A stretch of 64,000 nucleotides of DNA, from assembly GCF_001584165.1 (NCBI RefSeq), contig NZ_CP013233.1, forward strand, positions 3,356,620-3,420,619. The letters are read 5' to 3'. A program made the translations under genes and the position numbers. Under the pieces are notes generated by a model. That model saw nothing but the letters and a program-made list of their open reading frames with translations. It was not told where the DNA came from and ran no database searches. The stretch comes from Collimonas arenae. Lineage in GTDB: Bacteria; Pseudomonadota; Gammaproteobacteria; Burkholderiales; Burkholderiaceae_D. Below, piece by piece: positions 19,711 to 29,148 of the stretch (the first letter of the stretch is position 1; every line of letters begins with the position of its first letter).

Positions 19711-20667
19711 TCAGCCGAACCAGATCGCGGCCGACAACAGCAGCAACAGGAACATCCACAGCAGCAGAGCGCGCCACACCAGGCCAACCGTACTTTGCAA
19801 CGCGCGCGGAGTTGGTGCATCGCCCGGCGGGCTATCGCCCTCCGCGGTCGTCGAATCTACCGTCGAAGCGTCGATCGGCAGGATCGCGACCGCATTCTCC
19901 AACGGCGTGCCAAGCAGAACACCCATCGCTCCACCGCCAGTAGACAGGATGATGCCATCTGTTTCATTTTTCCAGCGCTCGGCAAAATTGCGCCAAGCGT
20001 AGATTGCATCCTCAAAATTGCCGACCACCGCAAAAGCCGCCGCCGTCAACCGCGCCGGGATCCAGTCGATCCAGTAAAAAGCCTGGGTTGCAAAACGGCC
20101 GAACGCTTCATTCTTCATATGGTCCGGCTCGTTCCAGCCACGCGCCAAATATTCAGCGACACGATACATCACGGCACAGGCCGGACCGACCGGCATCAGG
20201 AACCAGAAAAACACGCCAAACACGTGGCGATGCGTCGTAATCAGCGCCTTCTCAACGGCGATACGTGAAATTTCACTGACATCCATGTCAGTCGTATCGA
20301 GCTTGGTCCATTCAGCCAATAGTGCCCGTGCGGTTGCCTCGTCACCAGTATTGAGCGCTAGCTGGATCGAACTGAAGTAATGGCTGTAATGACGAAATCC
20401 GAGGGTCAGATACACAATCAGTACATTCCACAAAAACGCCGCCCAAAAACCGATATGCACGCACAGCCAATAAATCAACGCAGTCGGCACGGTCAATGCC
20501 AGCATCACGCAGAACCAGCCCAAACGACCTTGGCGTGCCTGGCCCGCATTGAACGAATTTTCTATCTTGCTCGCGAAATGCTTGATCCACGCATACACAG
20601 GATTGTCTGCACGCAGCGGCTTCAGTTGTTCGATCAATAACGCAAACAGAATGGAGAGGAATGTCAT
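19711..20667 (-). CDS. CobD/CbiB family membrane protein
   Basis: A 318-residue multi-helix inner-membrane protein. The opening helix (MTFLSILFALLIEQLKPL), the LTLGFRHYSHYFSSIQLALNTG segment, ALITTHRHVFGVFFWFLMPVGP and FYWIDWIPARLTAAAFAVVGN are typical of the CobD/CbiB family. Classical members attach aminopropanol to cobyric acid in cobalamin synthesis, but many betaproteobacterial relatives stand apart from cob genes, as here, and may have another role (AmpE-like relatives have been discussed). No other cobalamin gene is in the window, so I do not assign the cobD symbol. The C-terminal extension (about residues 260-300) is polar and variable and is followed by a last helix. Confidence 0.8.
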   Translation of the reverse strand: MTFLSILFALLIEQLKPLRADNPVYAWIKHFASKIENSFNAGQARQGRLGWFCVMLALTVPTALIYWLCVHIGFWAAFLWNVLIVYLTLGFRHYSHYFSSIQLALNTGDEATARALLAEWTKLDTTDMDVSEISRIAVEKALITTHRHVFGVFFWFLMPVGPACAVMYRVAEYLARGWNEPDHMKNEAFGRFATQAFYWIDWIPARLTAAAFAVVGNFEDAIYAWRNFAERWKNETDGIILSTGGGAMGVLLGTPLENAVAILPIDASTVDSTTAEGDSPPGDAPTPRALQSTVGLVWRALLLWMFLLLLLSAAIWFG

Positions 20668-20876
20668 TAACCAGCCTTATAAGTCAACAAACTGCGTATC
20701 AAGTCTGCATCGCACCAGCAATCCAGGAGTCGATTTTGCACCAAAACCGAAGTATCCCATACGATAACGCAGCACACCCGCAGAATCAAACTTGTACAGT
20801 GTGCTGCCGGTAATTAATTTGGCATTCGGCGGAAATAAGTGCCGCCACATACACCGCTGCCAAGCGAATACACCGC

Positions 20877-21551
20877 TCAAGCGCGGAGAAAGTGAAACAA
20901 ATTCCTGAGCATTGCAGCTGTTGCGCCCCAAATGAAGAAGCGCTCATACGGCATCGCATAAAAGGTACGGCGATAGCCATCCGGCAGATCGATGCTGCGC
21001 AATTGATGATTCAGGCCATCCATCAGGAACGCCAGCGGCACTTCGAAAATTTCTGCCACCTCATCCGGATCGGCGCGCAAACTGACCGGAGGAACAATCA
21101 GGCACACCACCGGCGTGACCCGATAGCCAGTACCAGTAAAATATTCCGGCAAAGTACCGATCACTTCGACCTGGCTCCGCACCAGTCCAATTTCCTCTTC
21201 AGCTTCACGCAAGGCCGTCTCGACCGGCGAGGCATCGCTCTGTTCCATCCTGCCGCCAGGAAAACTCACCTGTCCCGCATGATCGGTCAGATGTGCTGCA
21301 CGCTGGGTGAACAACAACGTCGGCTGCGCCTCATGCATGACGATCGGAATCAGCACCGACGCCGGTGTTACCGGCCTACCCTGCTGCATGCGCTGAATGG
21401 CCTGGCTATCCAGATCCTCGGGGTGCCACTCCGGTTGTTGCGCAAAGCGTTGACGCAGCCATGTAGCATTCATCCTTTCAGGCGCCAGCGCTGACTCACC
21501 GGCGACGGCATCGACCGGCATCATCAAAGGATCGAAAGTTAACTTAACCAA
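20877..21551 (-). CDS. Nudix hydrolase, CoA pyrophosphatase type
   Basis: A 224-residue Nudix protein. The segment GQVSFPGGRMEQSD followed by TALREAEEEIGL is the combined CoA-specific and Nudix signature; the REAEEE residues bind the catalytic metal. Members cleave CoA or acyl-CoA to phosphopantetheine and 3',5'-ADP. The frame begins with a TTG at 21551 preceded by GAGGAA seven bases upstream, which supports this unusual start; ATG codons at 21524 and 21521 are alternatives. It lies downstream of the rpsP-rplS operon on the same strand but is separated from it by a strong terminator. Confidence 0.85.
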   Translation of the reverse strand: MVKLTFDPLMMPVDAVAGESALAPERMNATWLRQRFAQQPEWHPEDLDSQAIQRMQQGRPVTPASVLIPIVMHEAQPTLLFTQRAAHLTDHAGQVSFPGGRMEQSDASPVETALREAEEEIGLVRSQVEVIGTLPEYFTGTGYRVTPVVCLIVPPVSLRADPDEVAEIFEVPLAFLMDGLNHQLRSIDLPDGYRRTFYAMPYERFFIWGATAAMLRNLFHFLRA

Positions 21552-21722
21552 GAAAATTCCTCAAAAAATCTGTCCTGCACTTTGCTCCGATAACGCCGCA
21601 TATATCACTACTGACACAGATGATAACAATTAATGTCATTCTCCTTGACCGTTCATCGATACCGATGCCCACCAAGCTGCTCAAATAGTCGATGGCACGC
21701 CATACGCCGGGGAAACTGCAGA

Positions 21723-21756
21723 TAAAAAAAGGGGCACCTGACGGCGCCCCTTTTTC
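21723..21756 (-). terminator. Rho-independent terminator of the rpsP-rimM-trmD-rplS operon
   Basis: A GC-rich stem (GGGGC pairing with GCCCC, extended by A/T pairs) is flanked by A-runs on one side and a T-run on the other, so it can act in both directions. It lies about 30 bases after the rplS stop on the minus strand. Confidence 0.85.
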
Positions 21757-21786
21757 ATGCAATACCTATGCCTGACTCGACACAAC

Positions 21787-22179
21787 TTACTCTACTGCTG
21801 GTGCAGCCTTTGCAGCGTTGCGACGTTGTGGCAATTTTTCCTTGATACGTGCCGATTTACCGGAACGCTCACGCAGGTAGTACAGCTTGGCGCGACGGAC
21901 ATCGCCGCGGCGCTTGACTTCGATCGAAGCGATCAATGGCGAGTACAGTTGGAATGTACGCTCAACGCCTTCGCCGGAAGAGATCTTACGGACGATGAAG
22001 TTGGAGTTCAGACCACGGTTACGACGCGAAATGACGACGCCTTCGTAAGCCTGAGCACGCTTACGCGTACCTTCAACCACGTTAACGTTCACAACGACTG
22101 TATCGCCTGGTGCGAATTCAGGGATATTTTTGCCGAGGCGGGCAATTTCTTCTTGCTCAAGTTGTTGGATCAAGTCCAT
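21787..22179 (-). CDS. rplS: 50S ribosomal protein L19
   Basis: L19 of 130 residues, a large-subunit protein at the 30S-50S interface. Clear family segments are [38 protein letters not shown] and [20 protein letters not shown]. The start [11 protein letters not shown] at 22179 has a GGAGC ribosome site six bases upstream; the open frame extends 16 codons further but without L19 similarity. It has a longer C-terminal tail ([12 protein letters not shown]) than the E. coli protein, common in betaproteobacteria. It is the last gene of the rpsP operon, separated from trmD by 184 bases. Confidence 0.97.
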   Translation of the reverse strand: MDLIQQLEQEEIARLGKNIPEFAPGDTVVVNVNVVEGTRKRAQAYEGVVISRRNRGLNSNFIVRKISSGEGVERTFQLYSPLIASIEVKRRGDVRRAKLYYLRERSGKSARIKEKLPQRRNAAKAAPAVE

Positions 22180-22363
22180 TTTTAGCTCCAGATACCATCT
22201 TGCTGACGCTGATTGGTGCATATGCACCCGCTCAGTAGAGGATGGGGTTAAACATAGGCGGCCGGTTGGCCTCCCGTTGGTACTACTTTTACTGCTTACT
22301 ACAACCTGCTTTTCCTAACGGCCACAATCGAGGGTTTCCCTCTCGATTCATACCTATATCAAT

Positions 22364-23110
22364 CTATAGACTCCGCAGGAATTTTTCATCAGCGGCGCTC
22401 AGCAAACCTGCCTCACGTATCTTCTGAATCAAATCCGGACGCTTGCTTGCGGTAGCAAGCAGCATCTGCTGGCGTCGCCATTTTTCAATTTCAGCGTGAT
22501 GCCCGCCCATCAATACCGGCGGCACTGTCATGCCCTCATAAACTTCCGGCCGGGTGTAATGCGGACAATCGAGCAAGCCGTTGACAAAACTGTCTTCGAC
22601 CGCCGAGGCGCCGTCATTCAGGACGCCCGGCAACTGCCTGATTACCGCATCCATCAATGCCATCGCCGGCAATTCGCCACCGGATAAAACGAAATCGCCG
22701 AGGCTGATTTCTTCATCCACGCAACGATCCAGCAAACGCTGGTCCACCGCCTCATAGCGACCGCACAACAAAACCAGACCCGGCTCAGCGGTTAACTGCA
22801 TGACACGCTGATGCGTCAAAGGCCCGCCTTGCGGCGACAGATACACGACTTTCGGTACGGGTAACTCTAGCTTCAGCTGACGTGCCTTGGCCGCGTCAAT
22901 CGCGGCTTCCAGCGGCTTTGCCAACATCACCATCCCTGGGCCGCCGCCATAAGGCCGGTCGTCCACGGTGCGATGGTTGTCGGTCGTGAAATCGCGCGGA
23001 TTCCACATCGCCAGTTCGCATTTTTTTTGTTCAAACGCGCGACGGGTAACCCCCGACTGCGTCAATGCTGCAAACATCTCGGGAAACAGTGTGACGACAT
23101 CAAATTGCAT
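22364..23110 (-). CDS. trmD: tRNA (guanine-37-N1)-methyltransferase TrmD
   Basis: TrmD is a SPOUT-class enzyme that methylates G37 next to the anticodon and prevents +1 frameshifting. The 248-residue protein shows [14 protein letters not shown] at the N-terminus, [13 protein letters not shown], the knot segment [13 protein letters not shown] and [18 protein letters not shown], all strongly conserved. The ATG at 23110 is preferred over the GTG at 23119 because an AGAAGG site lies nine bases upstream of it. It is third in the rpsP-rimM-trmD-rplS operon, the usual bacterial order. Confidence 0.97.
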   Translation of the reverse strand: MQFDVVTLFPEMFAALTQSGVTRRAFEQKKCELAMWNPRDFTTDNHRTVDDRPYGGGPGMVMLAKPLEAAIDAAKARQLKLELPVPKVVYLSPQGGPLTHQRVMQLTAEPGLVLLCGRYEAVDQRLLDRCVDEEISLGDFVLSGGELPAMALMDAVIRQLPGVLNDGASAVEDSFVNGLLDCPHYTRPEVYEGMTVPPVLMGGHHAEIEKWRRQQMLLATASKRPDLIQKIREAGLLSAADEKFLRSL

Positions 23111-23173
23111 CCCGCTCACCCTTCTGTTCCGACTCGCAAGCGTTTAAACGATTGCAACTTCAGCTGCACGGAC

Positions 23174-23755
23174 TTAATAATCAAGTCCCCAGTCAACTGT
23201 AATTTTCTTGGCTGCCTGATCCACCGTCTTGACGAACTGGTCGACAAACGGGATCAATAATTCTGGCGCCGCCTTTTCTTGATCTGCAACTGCCGGGACA
23301 GTGATCCGAAGAATCGGATGTGCGCCGTTGTCCATCAGATCGGCGACTACGCCCAGGTTTTCGCCCTGCAGATTTTCAACTGCCAGGCCGATCAGATCGA
23401 CCCAGTAGAACTCATCATCCGAGAGCGCCGGGAAATGGCTGCGTGGTACATGCACCACGGTGCCTTTCATGGCCTCGGCTGCATCGCGCCCTGCCACGCC
23501 CATCAGGCGCGCCACAATGTCGCCACTGTGATTTTTCGCCTGCATCATTTCAACATCGCGCAGCTCCGGCGAATTCTGCCGGCCCAGCCACCATGTCTTG
23601 GCATGCAACAACGCATCTGCATCCGCCGAATACGGTTTGATCCGTACCCAGCCATTGATACCGTAAGCGCCAGTAATGTAACCGACCACCACCAGATCCG
23701 AAGGTATTGCAGCTCCAGTCTGCGCTGTGGTCGACAAATTCACTGACGCGTTCAA
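23174..23755 (-). CDS. rimM: 16S rRNA processing protein RimM
   Basis: RimM is a ribosome-maturation factor that binds S19 and helps 30S assembly. The 193-residue protein has the N-terminal barrel (VVVGYITGAYGINGWVRIKP) and the C-terminal PRC-type domain (FYWVDLIGLAVENLQGENLG, NGAHPILRI, LLIPFVDQFVKTVD). The frame's first start codon is a TTG at 23755 with no clear ribosome site, and a GTG at 23743 is an alternative, so the N-terminus is uncertain. It sits 17 bases after the rpsP stop, consistent with translational coupling in the operon. Confidence 0.95.
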   Translation of the reverse strand: MNASVNLSTTAQTGAAIPSDLVVVGYITGAYGINGWVRIKPYSADADALLHAKTWWLGRQNSPELRDVEMMQAKNHSGDIVARLMGVAGRDAAEAMKGTVVHVPRSHFPALSDDEFYWVDLIGLAVENLQGENLGVVADLMDNGAHPILRITVPAVADQEKAAPELLIPFVDQFVKTVDQAAKKITVDWGLDY

Positions 23756-23772
23756 CGGTTCAAACTGCCGAA

Positions 23773-24024
23773 TTAAGCAGTTTTCTTGGCAGCGTCAGCA
23801 ACCAGACGTGCAACGGTCGGCGACAATTGCGCGCCAACACCTTGCCAATGCGTCAGGCGATCCTGAGCAATACGGAAAGTCTCTTCAGCACCAGACGCTA
23901 CCGGATTGTAAAAACCGATGCGTTCGATGAAGCGACCGTCACGGCGATTGCGCGAATCAGTAGCTACGATGTTGTAAAAAGGACGCTTCTTTGCGCCACC
24001 ACGGGATAAACGAATAACGACCAT
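23773..24024 (-). CDS. rpsP: 30S ribosomal protein S16
   Basis: S16 of 83 residues, a small-subunit assembly protein. [29 protein letters not shown] residues at the N-terminus and [13 protein letters not shown] are diagnostic. The start at 24024 matches the family; the open frame continues upstream only by chance. It is the first gene of the rpsP-rimM-trmD-rplS operon, with a promoter about 45 bases upstream of the start codon. Confidence 0.97.
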   Translation of the reverse strand: MVVIRLSRGGAKKRPFYNIVATDSRNRRDGRFIERIGFYNPVASGAEETFRIAQDRLTHWQGVGAQLSPTVARLVADAAKKTA

Positions 24025-24064
24025 AATGTTTCCAAAAAGTGTTCGAACACGGAAAAAGCCGCAA

Positions 24065-24094
24065 ATTATAACGCATACCAGACCCAACCCGCAA
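24065..24094 (-). promoter_or_regulatory. Sigma-70 type promoter for the rpsP operon
   Basis: On the minus strand a perfect TATAAT lies 18 bases downstream of TTGCGG, and the -10 box ends about 40 bases before the rpsP start codon. This is inferred from consensus and position. Confidence 0.6.
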
Positions 24095-24377
24095 CCCGAG
24101 CGGGCCACAGGTGTGGTTTCTCCACGTCAAACTAATTTGCAGGACTACCCAAATCGCCTTGCCGGCGACATCCGGAGTAAGGGCAACAGCGACATGCTTG
24201 CAACTCAAAGCTGTACACTACGCCCCATTCCATCGCCCTTCCCGGCTCGCGCGATGCGGACAGGAAATACTGAAAGCGACATCCAACCTAGTATATTAAC
24301 ATTTTACCCACCTGATACAAGAAATTGCTGCTTTTTAATGCACATTCCCGAAGATCAATAATCCAAGCGACCAGCAA
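24095..24377. other. Intergenic region between rpsP and the TM2 gene
   Basis: Apart from the rpsP promoter at its left edge I see no convincing open frame, hairpin or repeat here. The divergent gene at 24378 must have its promoter in this stretch, but no good sigma-70 match was found. The last 80 bases are distinctly A/T-rich compared with the surroundings. Confidence 0.5.
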
Positions 24378-24796
24378 ATGACCACTAGCCACAAGAACAA
24401 GACTTGCGCGACTTTCCTTGCCACCGTATTCGGCAGCATCGGCCTGCACCGCTTCTACCTGGGCGGCTTGAAAGATAAATGGGCTGGCTGCACCTGATTT
24501 CATTGCCACTCTCGCTACTGGCTTACCTGTTGTGGCGACAAGATCAGTTGGTGCCCTTCCTGTTTGCTCCGCTCGTGATTTCAGGACTGGTTGCCTGCAT
24601 TGAATCGCTGGTGATCGGCCTGACACCGGACGAAAAGTGGGACGCCAAGTACAACGCCCACTCCGGCAAGAAATCCGACTCTAGCTGGTTTGTCATATTG
24701 CTGGTGGTACTGACATTGGGAGTCGGTGCGATTGCCCTGATTGGCGCTATCGCTCGCACCTTCGACCTGCTATTCACCGGTGGCGCCTACGGCTGA
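24378..24796 (+). pseudogene. TM2 domain membrane protein, broken by one frameshift at 24481-24483
   Basis: A small inner-membrane protein, 139 residues when repaired. The N-terminal piece (MTTSHKNKTCATFL, then GSIGLHRFYLGGLKDKW) is the conserved TM2-domain opening with its G-x-H-x-F-Y-x-G pattern; the second piece (GWLHLISLPLSLLAYLLW onward) continues in another frame with three further hydrophobic helices. One G added to the GGG at 24481-24483 gives KDKWGWLHLI and a continuous protein. It is transcribed away from rpsP and ends before a bidirectional terminator. The function of TM2 proteins is unknown. The single missing base in a G-run suggests a sequencing error. Confidence 0.82.
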
Positions 24797-24820
24797 CGCC
24801 CTCGGCAGCACCGTCAGATG

Positions 24821-24851
24821 AAAAAAAGCAGCCGCTTGGGCTGCTTTTTTT
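24821..24851. terminator. Bidirectional rho-independent terminator
   Basis: A seven-A run, GCAGCC, a short loop, GGCTGC and a T-run form a symmetrical hairpin between two convergent genes, the TM2 gene on plus and the acyl-CoA dehydrogenase on minus. It can serve both. Confidence 0.88.
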
Positions 24852-24873
24852 CTTTGCCGGGCTAAACCACCTA

Positions 24874-26664
24874 TCAGAACTGGTCTTCCGTCAACGCCAT
24901 GACGCCGCTACTGCCTTCAACAATAGAAACACGATAGGCATCGGCCTGGGACAAGATATGGTCGGCAAAGAAACGAGCGGTGCCGATCTTGGACTGATAG
25001 AAACTGGCGTCGCCGCCACCCGCCTGCAGCTTGTTCACCGATACCAACGCCGCCCGTCCCAGCTGCCAGCCGCCGAGCACGATACCGGCCAGTTTCAGGT
25101 ACGGCACGCTACCGGCAAATACGCTCTTGATATCGCTCTTCAGGTTATCCACCACATAAGTGATGACCTGCTCCAACGCATCGGCGCCGCGCGCCAGTTG
25201 CTTGCCGATCGCAACCAGGTCAGCCGATCCGCTCGCAGCCAGCTCGGCCTGGGTGGCGCGTACCTGGGCGACGATGCCCTTGGCTACCGCACCACCGTCG
25301 CGCACGGTTTTGCGGCCGATCAGGTCGTTGGCCTGGATCGCTGTGGTGCCTTCGTAGATCGTCAAGATCCGTGCATCGCGATAGAACTGCGCGGCGCCGG
25401 TTTCTTCGATGAAGCCCATGCCGCCGTGGATCTGCACGCCGGTCGACGCCACATCGATCGAGAGTTCGGTCGACCACCCCTTGACCACCGGCACCATGTA
25501 TTCATAGAACGCCTGGTTCGACTTGCGAGTCGCCTCGTCGGCATGATGATGCGCCGCGTCGTGGGCAGCTGCGGTAACGTAAGCCAGCGCCCGCGCCGCC
25601 TCGACCTGTGAACGCATCGACATCAGCATGCGCCGCACATCGGGTTGATGGATGATAGTTACCGCGCCGGCGGAGCCAGCCAGGTCACGCGACTGCACCC
25701 GATCCTTGGCGTAAGCTACGGCTTTTTGATAGGCGCGCTCGGCAACGCTGATGCCTTGCAGGCCAACTGCAAAACGCGCCGCATTCATCATGATGAACAT
25801 GTATTCGAGACCGCGATTTTCCTGGCCGACCAATGTGCCGATGGCGCCGCCGTGATCACCGAACTGCAGCACTGCAGTCGGGCTGGCCTTGATGCCCAGC
25901 TTGTGTTCTAGCGACACGCAATGGACATCGTTACGGGCGCCTGGCGTGCCGTCAGCATTGACCAGGAATTTCGGCACGATGAACAGTGAAATGCCTTTCA
26001 CGCCTTCCGGTGCGTTAGGCGTGCGCGCCAGCACCAGATGGACGATATTCTCGGCCATGTCGTGCTCACCGTAGGTAATGAAAATCTTGGTGCCGGAAAT
26101 CTTGAAAGTGCCATCGTCCTGCGGCACCGCGCGGGTGCGCACCAGCGCCAGATCGGAACCGGCTTGCGGTTCGGTCAGGTTCATGGTGCCGGTCCATTTT
26201 CCCGACACCAGGTTTTCCAGGTAAATCCGCTTCTGCTCGTCGCTACCGGCTGTCAGCAACGCTTCGATGGCGCCGTCGCTCAGCAACGGGCACAACGCAA
26301 ACGACAAATTGGCGGCATTCAGCATCTCGATGCATGGGGTTGCGACCAGCTTCGGCAAGCCTTGACCGCCAAATTCGACCGGATGCTGAACACCTTGCCA
26401 GCCCGCTTCGGCAAACGCCTTGAACGCCTCTTTAAAGCCTTTGCTGGTGGTGACCTGGCCGTCGTGCCAATAGCTCGGTTCCAGATCGCCGCTGCGATTC
26501 AGCGGAGCGACGACTTCGCCGCAAAACTTGGCATTTTCCTGCAGTACCGCTTCCACGGTTTCCGGCGTCGCATCCTCGCAGCCCGGCAGCGCATTGACCT
26601 GCTCCAGTCCGGCCAACTCGTTCAGGACAAACAACATGTCTTTCAGTGGGGCGACATAACTCAT
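24874..26664 (-). CDS. Acyl-CoA dehydrogenase (AcdH type, with C-terminal DUF-like domain)
   Basis: An FAD-dependent enzyme of 596 residues that introduces the alpha-beta double bond in acyl-CoA. It passes electrons to the ETF encoded just upstream. Family features: an N-terminal extension (MSYVAPLKDMLFVLNEL) typical of the 590-600-residue class, MNLTEPQAGSDLALVRTRA at the flavin/substrate site, HKLGIKASPTAVLQFGD, and GGMGFIEETGAAQFYRDARI followed by TIYEGTTAIQANDLIGRK, which includes the catalytic glutamate region. The start ATG has a GGAG ribosome site. It follows etfA on the same strand after 138 bases that contain a terminator-like hairpin ending right at the ribosome site. Chain-length specificity is not evident. 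Confidence 0.94.
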   Translation of the reverse strand: MSYVAPLKDMLFVLNELAGLEQVNALPGCEDATPETVEAVLQENAKFCGEVVAPLNRSGDLEPSYWHDGQVTTSKGFKEAFKAFAEAGWQGVQHPVEFGGQGLPKLVATPCIEMLNAANLSFALCPLLSDGAIEALLTAGSDEQKRIYLENLVSGKWTGTMNLTEPQAGSDLALVRTRAVPQDDGTFKISGTKIFITYGEHDMAENIVHLVLARTPNAPEGVKGISLFIVPKFLVNADGTPGARNDVHCVSLEHKLGIKASPTAVLQFGDHGGAIGTLVGQENRGLEYMFIMMNAARFAVGLQGISVAERAYQKAVAYAKDRVQSRDLAGSAGAVTIIHQPDVRRMLMSMRSQVEAARALAYVTAAAHDAAHHHADEATRKSNQAFYEYMVPVVKGWSTELSIDVASTGVQIHGGMGFIEETGAAQFYRDARILTIYEGTTAIQANDLIGRKTVRDGGAVAKGIVAQVRATQAELAASGSADLVAIGKQLARGADALEQVITYVVDNLKSDIKSVFAGSVPYLKLAGIVLGGWQLGRAALVSVNKLQAGGGDASFYQSKIGTARFFADHILSQADAYRVSIVEGSSGVMALTEDQF

Positions 26665-26674
26665 GACCTACTCC

Positions 26675-26731
26675 AAAAAAATCGGGTGGCACTACTAGAT
26701 CTGGCGCTGCCAGTACCTGCAATACCACCCG
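26675..26731 (-). terminator. Terminator-like hairpin in the leader of the acyl-CoA dehydrogenase gene
   Basis: On the minus strand CGGGTGG pairs with CCACCCG, enclosing a second perfect hairpin (CTGGC-loop-GCCAG), and the outer stem is followed two bases later by seven T. The T-run runs directly into the GGAG ribosome site of the next gene. It could separate the etfBA unit from the dehydrogenase gene or attenuate read-through. Confidence 0.6.
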
Positions 26732-26802
26732 TTATGATTCCTGACAGAACGTTGAAAATCAATCCGTAGTTTGCTTTTCAACGCCGTGCAACACTATGCA
26801 GC

Positions 26803-27732
26803 TCAGCCCAGTTCGGCTACCAGCTGCGGCACGATCTCGAACAGATCGCCAACGATGCCGTAGTCGGCCACCGAGAAGATCGGCGCTTCTTCGTCCTTGT
26901 TGATGGCGACGATGACTTTGGAGTCTTTCATCCCGGCCAGATGCTGGATCGCGCCGGAAATACCGACCGCGATATACAGTTGCGGCGCGACGATCTTGCC
27001 GGTCTGGCCGACCTGCCAGTCGTTCGGTACGAAGCCAGCGTCGACTGCGGCGCGCGACGCACCCATTGCCGCGCCAAGCTTGTCGGCCAGCGGTTCCAGG
27101 ATCTTGAAGTTTTCAGCCGAGCCCATGCCGCGGCCACCGGAAACGATGATCTTGGCGGCTGTCAGTTCAGGACGATCCGACTTGGCGAGTTCGCGTGAAA
27201 CGAAGGCCGATTTGCCGAAGTCAGCAGCTGCAGCAATGTTTTCCACAGCAGCGGAGCCGCCCGCGGCAGCAGCATCAAAGCCGGTGGTACGAACGGTGAT
27301 GACCTTGATGGCGTCAGCCGATTGCACTGTAGCGATAGCGTTACCGGCATAGATCGGACGCTCGAAGGTGTCCGGGCTGTCGACCTTGGTGATTTCGGAA
27401 ATCTGTCCGACATCCAGTTTGGCGGCGACGCGTGGCAGGATGTTCTTGCCGTAGGCGGTAGCCGGGGCCAGGATGTGGCTGTAAGCGGAAGCCAGCGCCA
27501 GCACTTGCTCGGCGACGTTTTCTGCGAGGCCGTCAGCGAAATACGCAGCATCGGCGACCAGCACTTTGGTCACGCCGGCAACTTGCGCAGCGGCTTGGGC
27601 GGCTGCGCCGCAGTTGCTGCCGGCAACCAGCACGTGGACTTCGCCACCGCATTGGCTGGCGGCGGTAATGGTATTGAGGGTACTGCCTTTTAATGAGGCG
27701 TTATCGTGTTCGGCAATGACGAGAGCTGTCAT
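26803..27732 (-). CDS. etfA: Electron transfer flavoprotein alpha subunit
   Basis: ETF-alpha, 309 residues, binds FAD and with EtfB carries electrons from acyl-CoA dehydrogenases to ETF:quinone oxidoreductase. The C-terminal FAD-binding domain has [55 protein letters not shown] and [12 protein letters not shown], all hallmark segments. The ATG at 27732 ([11 protein letters not shown]) has an AGGAG site five to six bases upstream, so the 11 extra codons of the open frame are not used. It lies 93 bases downstream of etfB and forms an operon with it. Confidence 0.97.
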   Translation of the reverse strand: MTALVIAEHDNASLKGSTLNTITAASQCGGEVHVLVAGSNCGAAAQAAAQVAGVTKVLVADAAYFADGLAENVAEQVLALASAYSHILAPATAYGKNILPRVAAKLDVGQISEITKVDSPDTFERPIYAGNAIATVQSADAIKVITVRTTGFDAAAAGGSAAVENIAAAADFGKSAFVSRELAKSDRPELTAAKIIVSGGRGMGSAENFKILEPLADKLGAAMGASRAAVDAGFVPNDWQVGQTGKIVAPQLYIAVGISGAIQHLAGMKDSKVIVAINKDEEAPIFSVADYGIVGDLFEIVPQLVAELG

Positions 27733-27825
27733 GGTGACTCCTGATTTGTATGCGCGCGCCTGCAATCACTGGATGCGGCACTGCGCGTGGTTCTTGGATG
27801 TGAATTGGTTCAGGTTAGTAATCGC

Positions 27826-28578
27826 TTACAGGACCTTGGCTTCGTTCTTCAACTTGGCGACCAGGGTTGCCACGTCAGGCACCTTGATGCCGGCGCTGCG
27901 CTTGGCCGGTTCGACCACTTTCAGCGTCTTCAGGCGTGGTGCAACGTCAACACCGAGATCGGCTGGCTTGAACACGTCCAGAGTTTTCTTCTTGGCCTTC
28001 ATGATGTTCGGCAGCGTCACGTAGCGCGGCTCGTTCAGGCGCAAGTCAGTAGTGATGATTGCAGGCAGAGTCAGAGCGATGGTTTCCAGGCCGCCGTCGA
28101 CTTCGCGCGTCACCGTGACCTTGCCGTCTTCCAGCACAACCTTGGAAGCGAATGTCGCTTGCGGCCAGCCCAGCAGCGCAGCCAGCATCTGGCCGGTCTG
28201 GTTGCAATCGTCGTCGATGGCTTGCTTGCCGAGGATGATCAACTGCGGCTGCTCTTTGTCTGCGACTGCCTTCAGCAGCTTGGCGACTGCCAGCGGCTGC
28301 AGGTCGGTGTCAGCTGTATCGACCAGGATGCCGCGGTCGGCGCCGATCGCCATTGCGGTGCGCAGGGTTTCCTGACATTGCGTGACGCCGCAGGAAATCG
28401 CGATCACTTCAGTGACCTTGCCGCCTTCTTTCAGGCGTGTGGCTTCTTCGACAGCGATTTCGTCAAACGGATTCATCGACATCTTGACGTTAGCAATATC
28501 TACACCGCTGCCGTCCGACTTGACCCGCACTTTGACGTTGTAGTCGACGACGCGCTTGACTGGTACTAGTACTTTCAT
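27826..28578 (-). CDS. etfB: Electron transfer flavoprotein beta subunit
   Basis: ETF-beta, 250 residues, the AMP-binding partner of Etf[21 protein letters not shown] at the N-terminus, [35 protein letters not shown] and [20 protein letters not shown] are conserved across the family. The start ATG has an AAAAGG-type site. It is the first gene of the etfBA unit, which feeds the acyl-CoA dehydrogenase encoded downstream and could also serve FadE at 49.6 kb. Confidence 0.97.
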   Translation of the reverse strand: MKVLVPVKRVVDYNVKVRVKSDGSGVDIANVKMSMNPFDEIAVEEATRLKEGGKVTEVIAISCGVTQCQETLRTAMAIGADRGILVDTADTDLQPLAVAKLLKAVADKEQPQLIILGKQAIDDDCNQTGQMLAALLGWPQATFASKVVLEDGKVTVTREVDGGLETIALTLPAIITTDLRLNEPRYVTLPNIMKAKKKTLDVFKPADLGVDVAPRLKTLKVVEPAKRSAGIKVPDVATLVAKLKNEAKVL

Positions 28579-28920
28579 CGTTATGCCTTTTATTTAAATA
28601 AAGAAATCTGAATTGACGTTAACGTAAATCTGAATTGGGAATTATAAGAGAGAATTCGACCTGACACTGGAATTTAGCACGATCGTTCTATTAAAGAATA
28701 GAGCAAACCAACTAATTGCCACAAGTTATTGCAGAACATCTGGGGTCAAATGCCGATTTCGGCTTATCTGAGAGGAATTTTCCGATCTGGGACCAGGCAG
28801 CGGGAGGAAGTGGTTAAAGCGGGAGGCGACCAGCAGGATGCTGGTTGCAATGTGTATGTGACAGGTACGACGAAGCCGGCTGAAAGCGCCAAACGCCAGG
28901 CAAGTTTTATAGGCGTTTGT
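28579..28920. other. Intergenic region between etfB and tusA with a probable etfB promoter element
   Basis: On the minus strand a perfect TATAAT lies at 28641-28646, about 60 bases before the etfB start, but without a good -35 box. A small inverted repeat (TCTATT and AATAGA, four bases apart) lies at 28687-28702. A hairpin CAAACGCC/GGCGTTTG (28890-28919) sits directly after the tusA stop without a T-run on that strand; it may be a weak terminator. No believable open frame is present. Confidence 0.45.
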
Positions 28921-29148
28921 TTATTTGCGCTTCATGAAGAAAATAAACTCTTTGTTTTCCTCACTCTGCTCCAGCAAATCATTGCCGGTCTGCTTGGCAA
29001 ATGCCTGAAAATCCCTGACCGAACCGGAATCCGTCGCCATCACGCGCAGCACTTCGCCACTCAGCATGTCGGCCAGCGCCTTCTTGGTTTTCAAAATCGG
29101 CAGTGGGCAATGCAGGCCGCGTGCGTCGAGTTCTTTATTAAATTCCAT
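28921..29148 (-). CDS. tusA: TusA-family sulfur carrier protein
   Basis: A 75-residue sulfurtransferase-type carrier. The segment ELDARGLHCPLPILKTKKAL contains the family CPxP motif whose cysteine carries the persulfide. TusA passes sulfur from IscS to the TusBCD relay for tRNA 2-thiouridine; stand-alone relatives can serve other sulfur transfers, and no tus partner is nearby. The ATG at 29148 (MEFNKELD) fits the family start better than the GTG two codons upstream. A stem-loop follows the stop codon. Confidence 0.85.
   Translation of the reverse strand: MEFNKELDARGLHCPLPILKTKKALADMLSGEVLRVMATDSGSVRDFQAFAKQTGNDLLEQSEENKEFIFFMKRK

Noticed and set aside
20677..20931. 84-residue minus-strand open frame between the Nudix and CobD/CbiB genes
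   Set aside because: It overlaps the 3' end of the Nudix gene and its N-terminal part looks random. The last 45 residues (STLYKFDSAGVLRYRM and after) look faintly protein-like, perhaps a remnant, but there is no ribosome site or recognisable family.
28890..28919. Hairpin CAAACGCC/GGCGTTTG after tusA as a strong terminator
   Set aside because: There is no T-run on the tusA strand after the stem; only a weak or plus-strand role is possible, so it is mentioned only in the intergenic entry.
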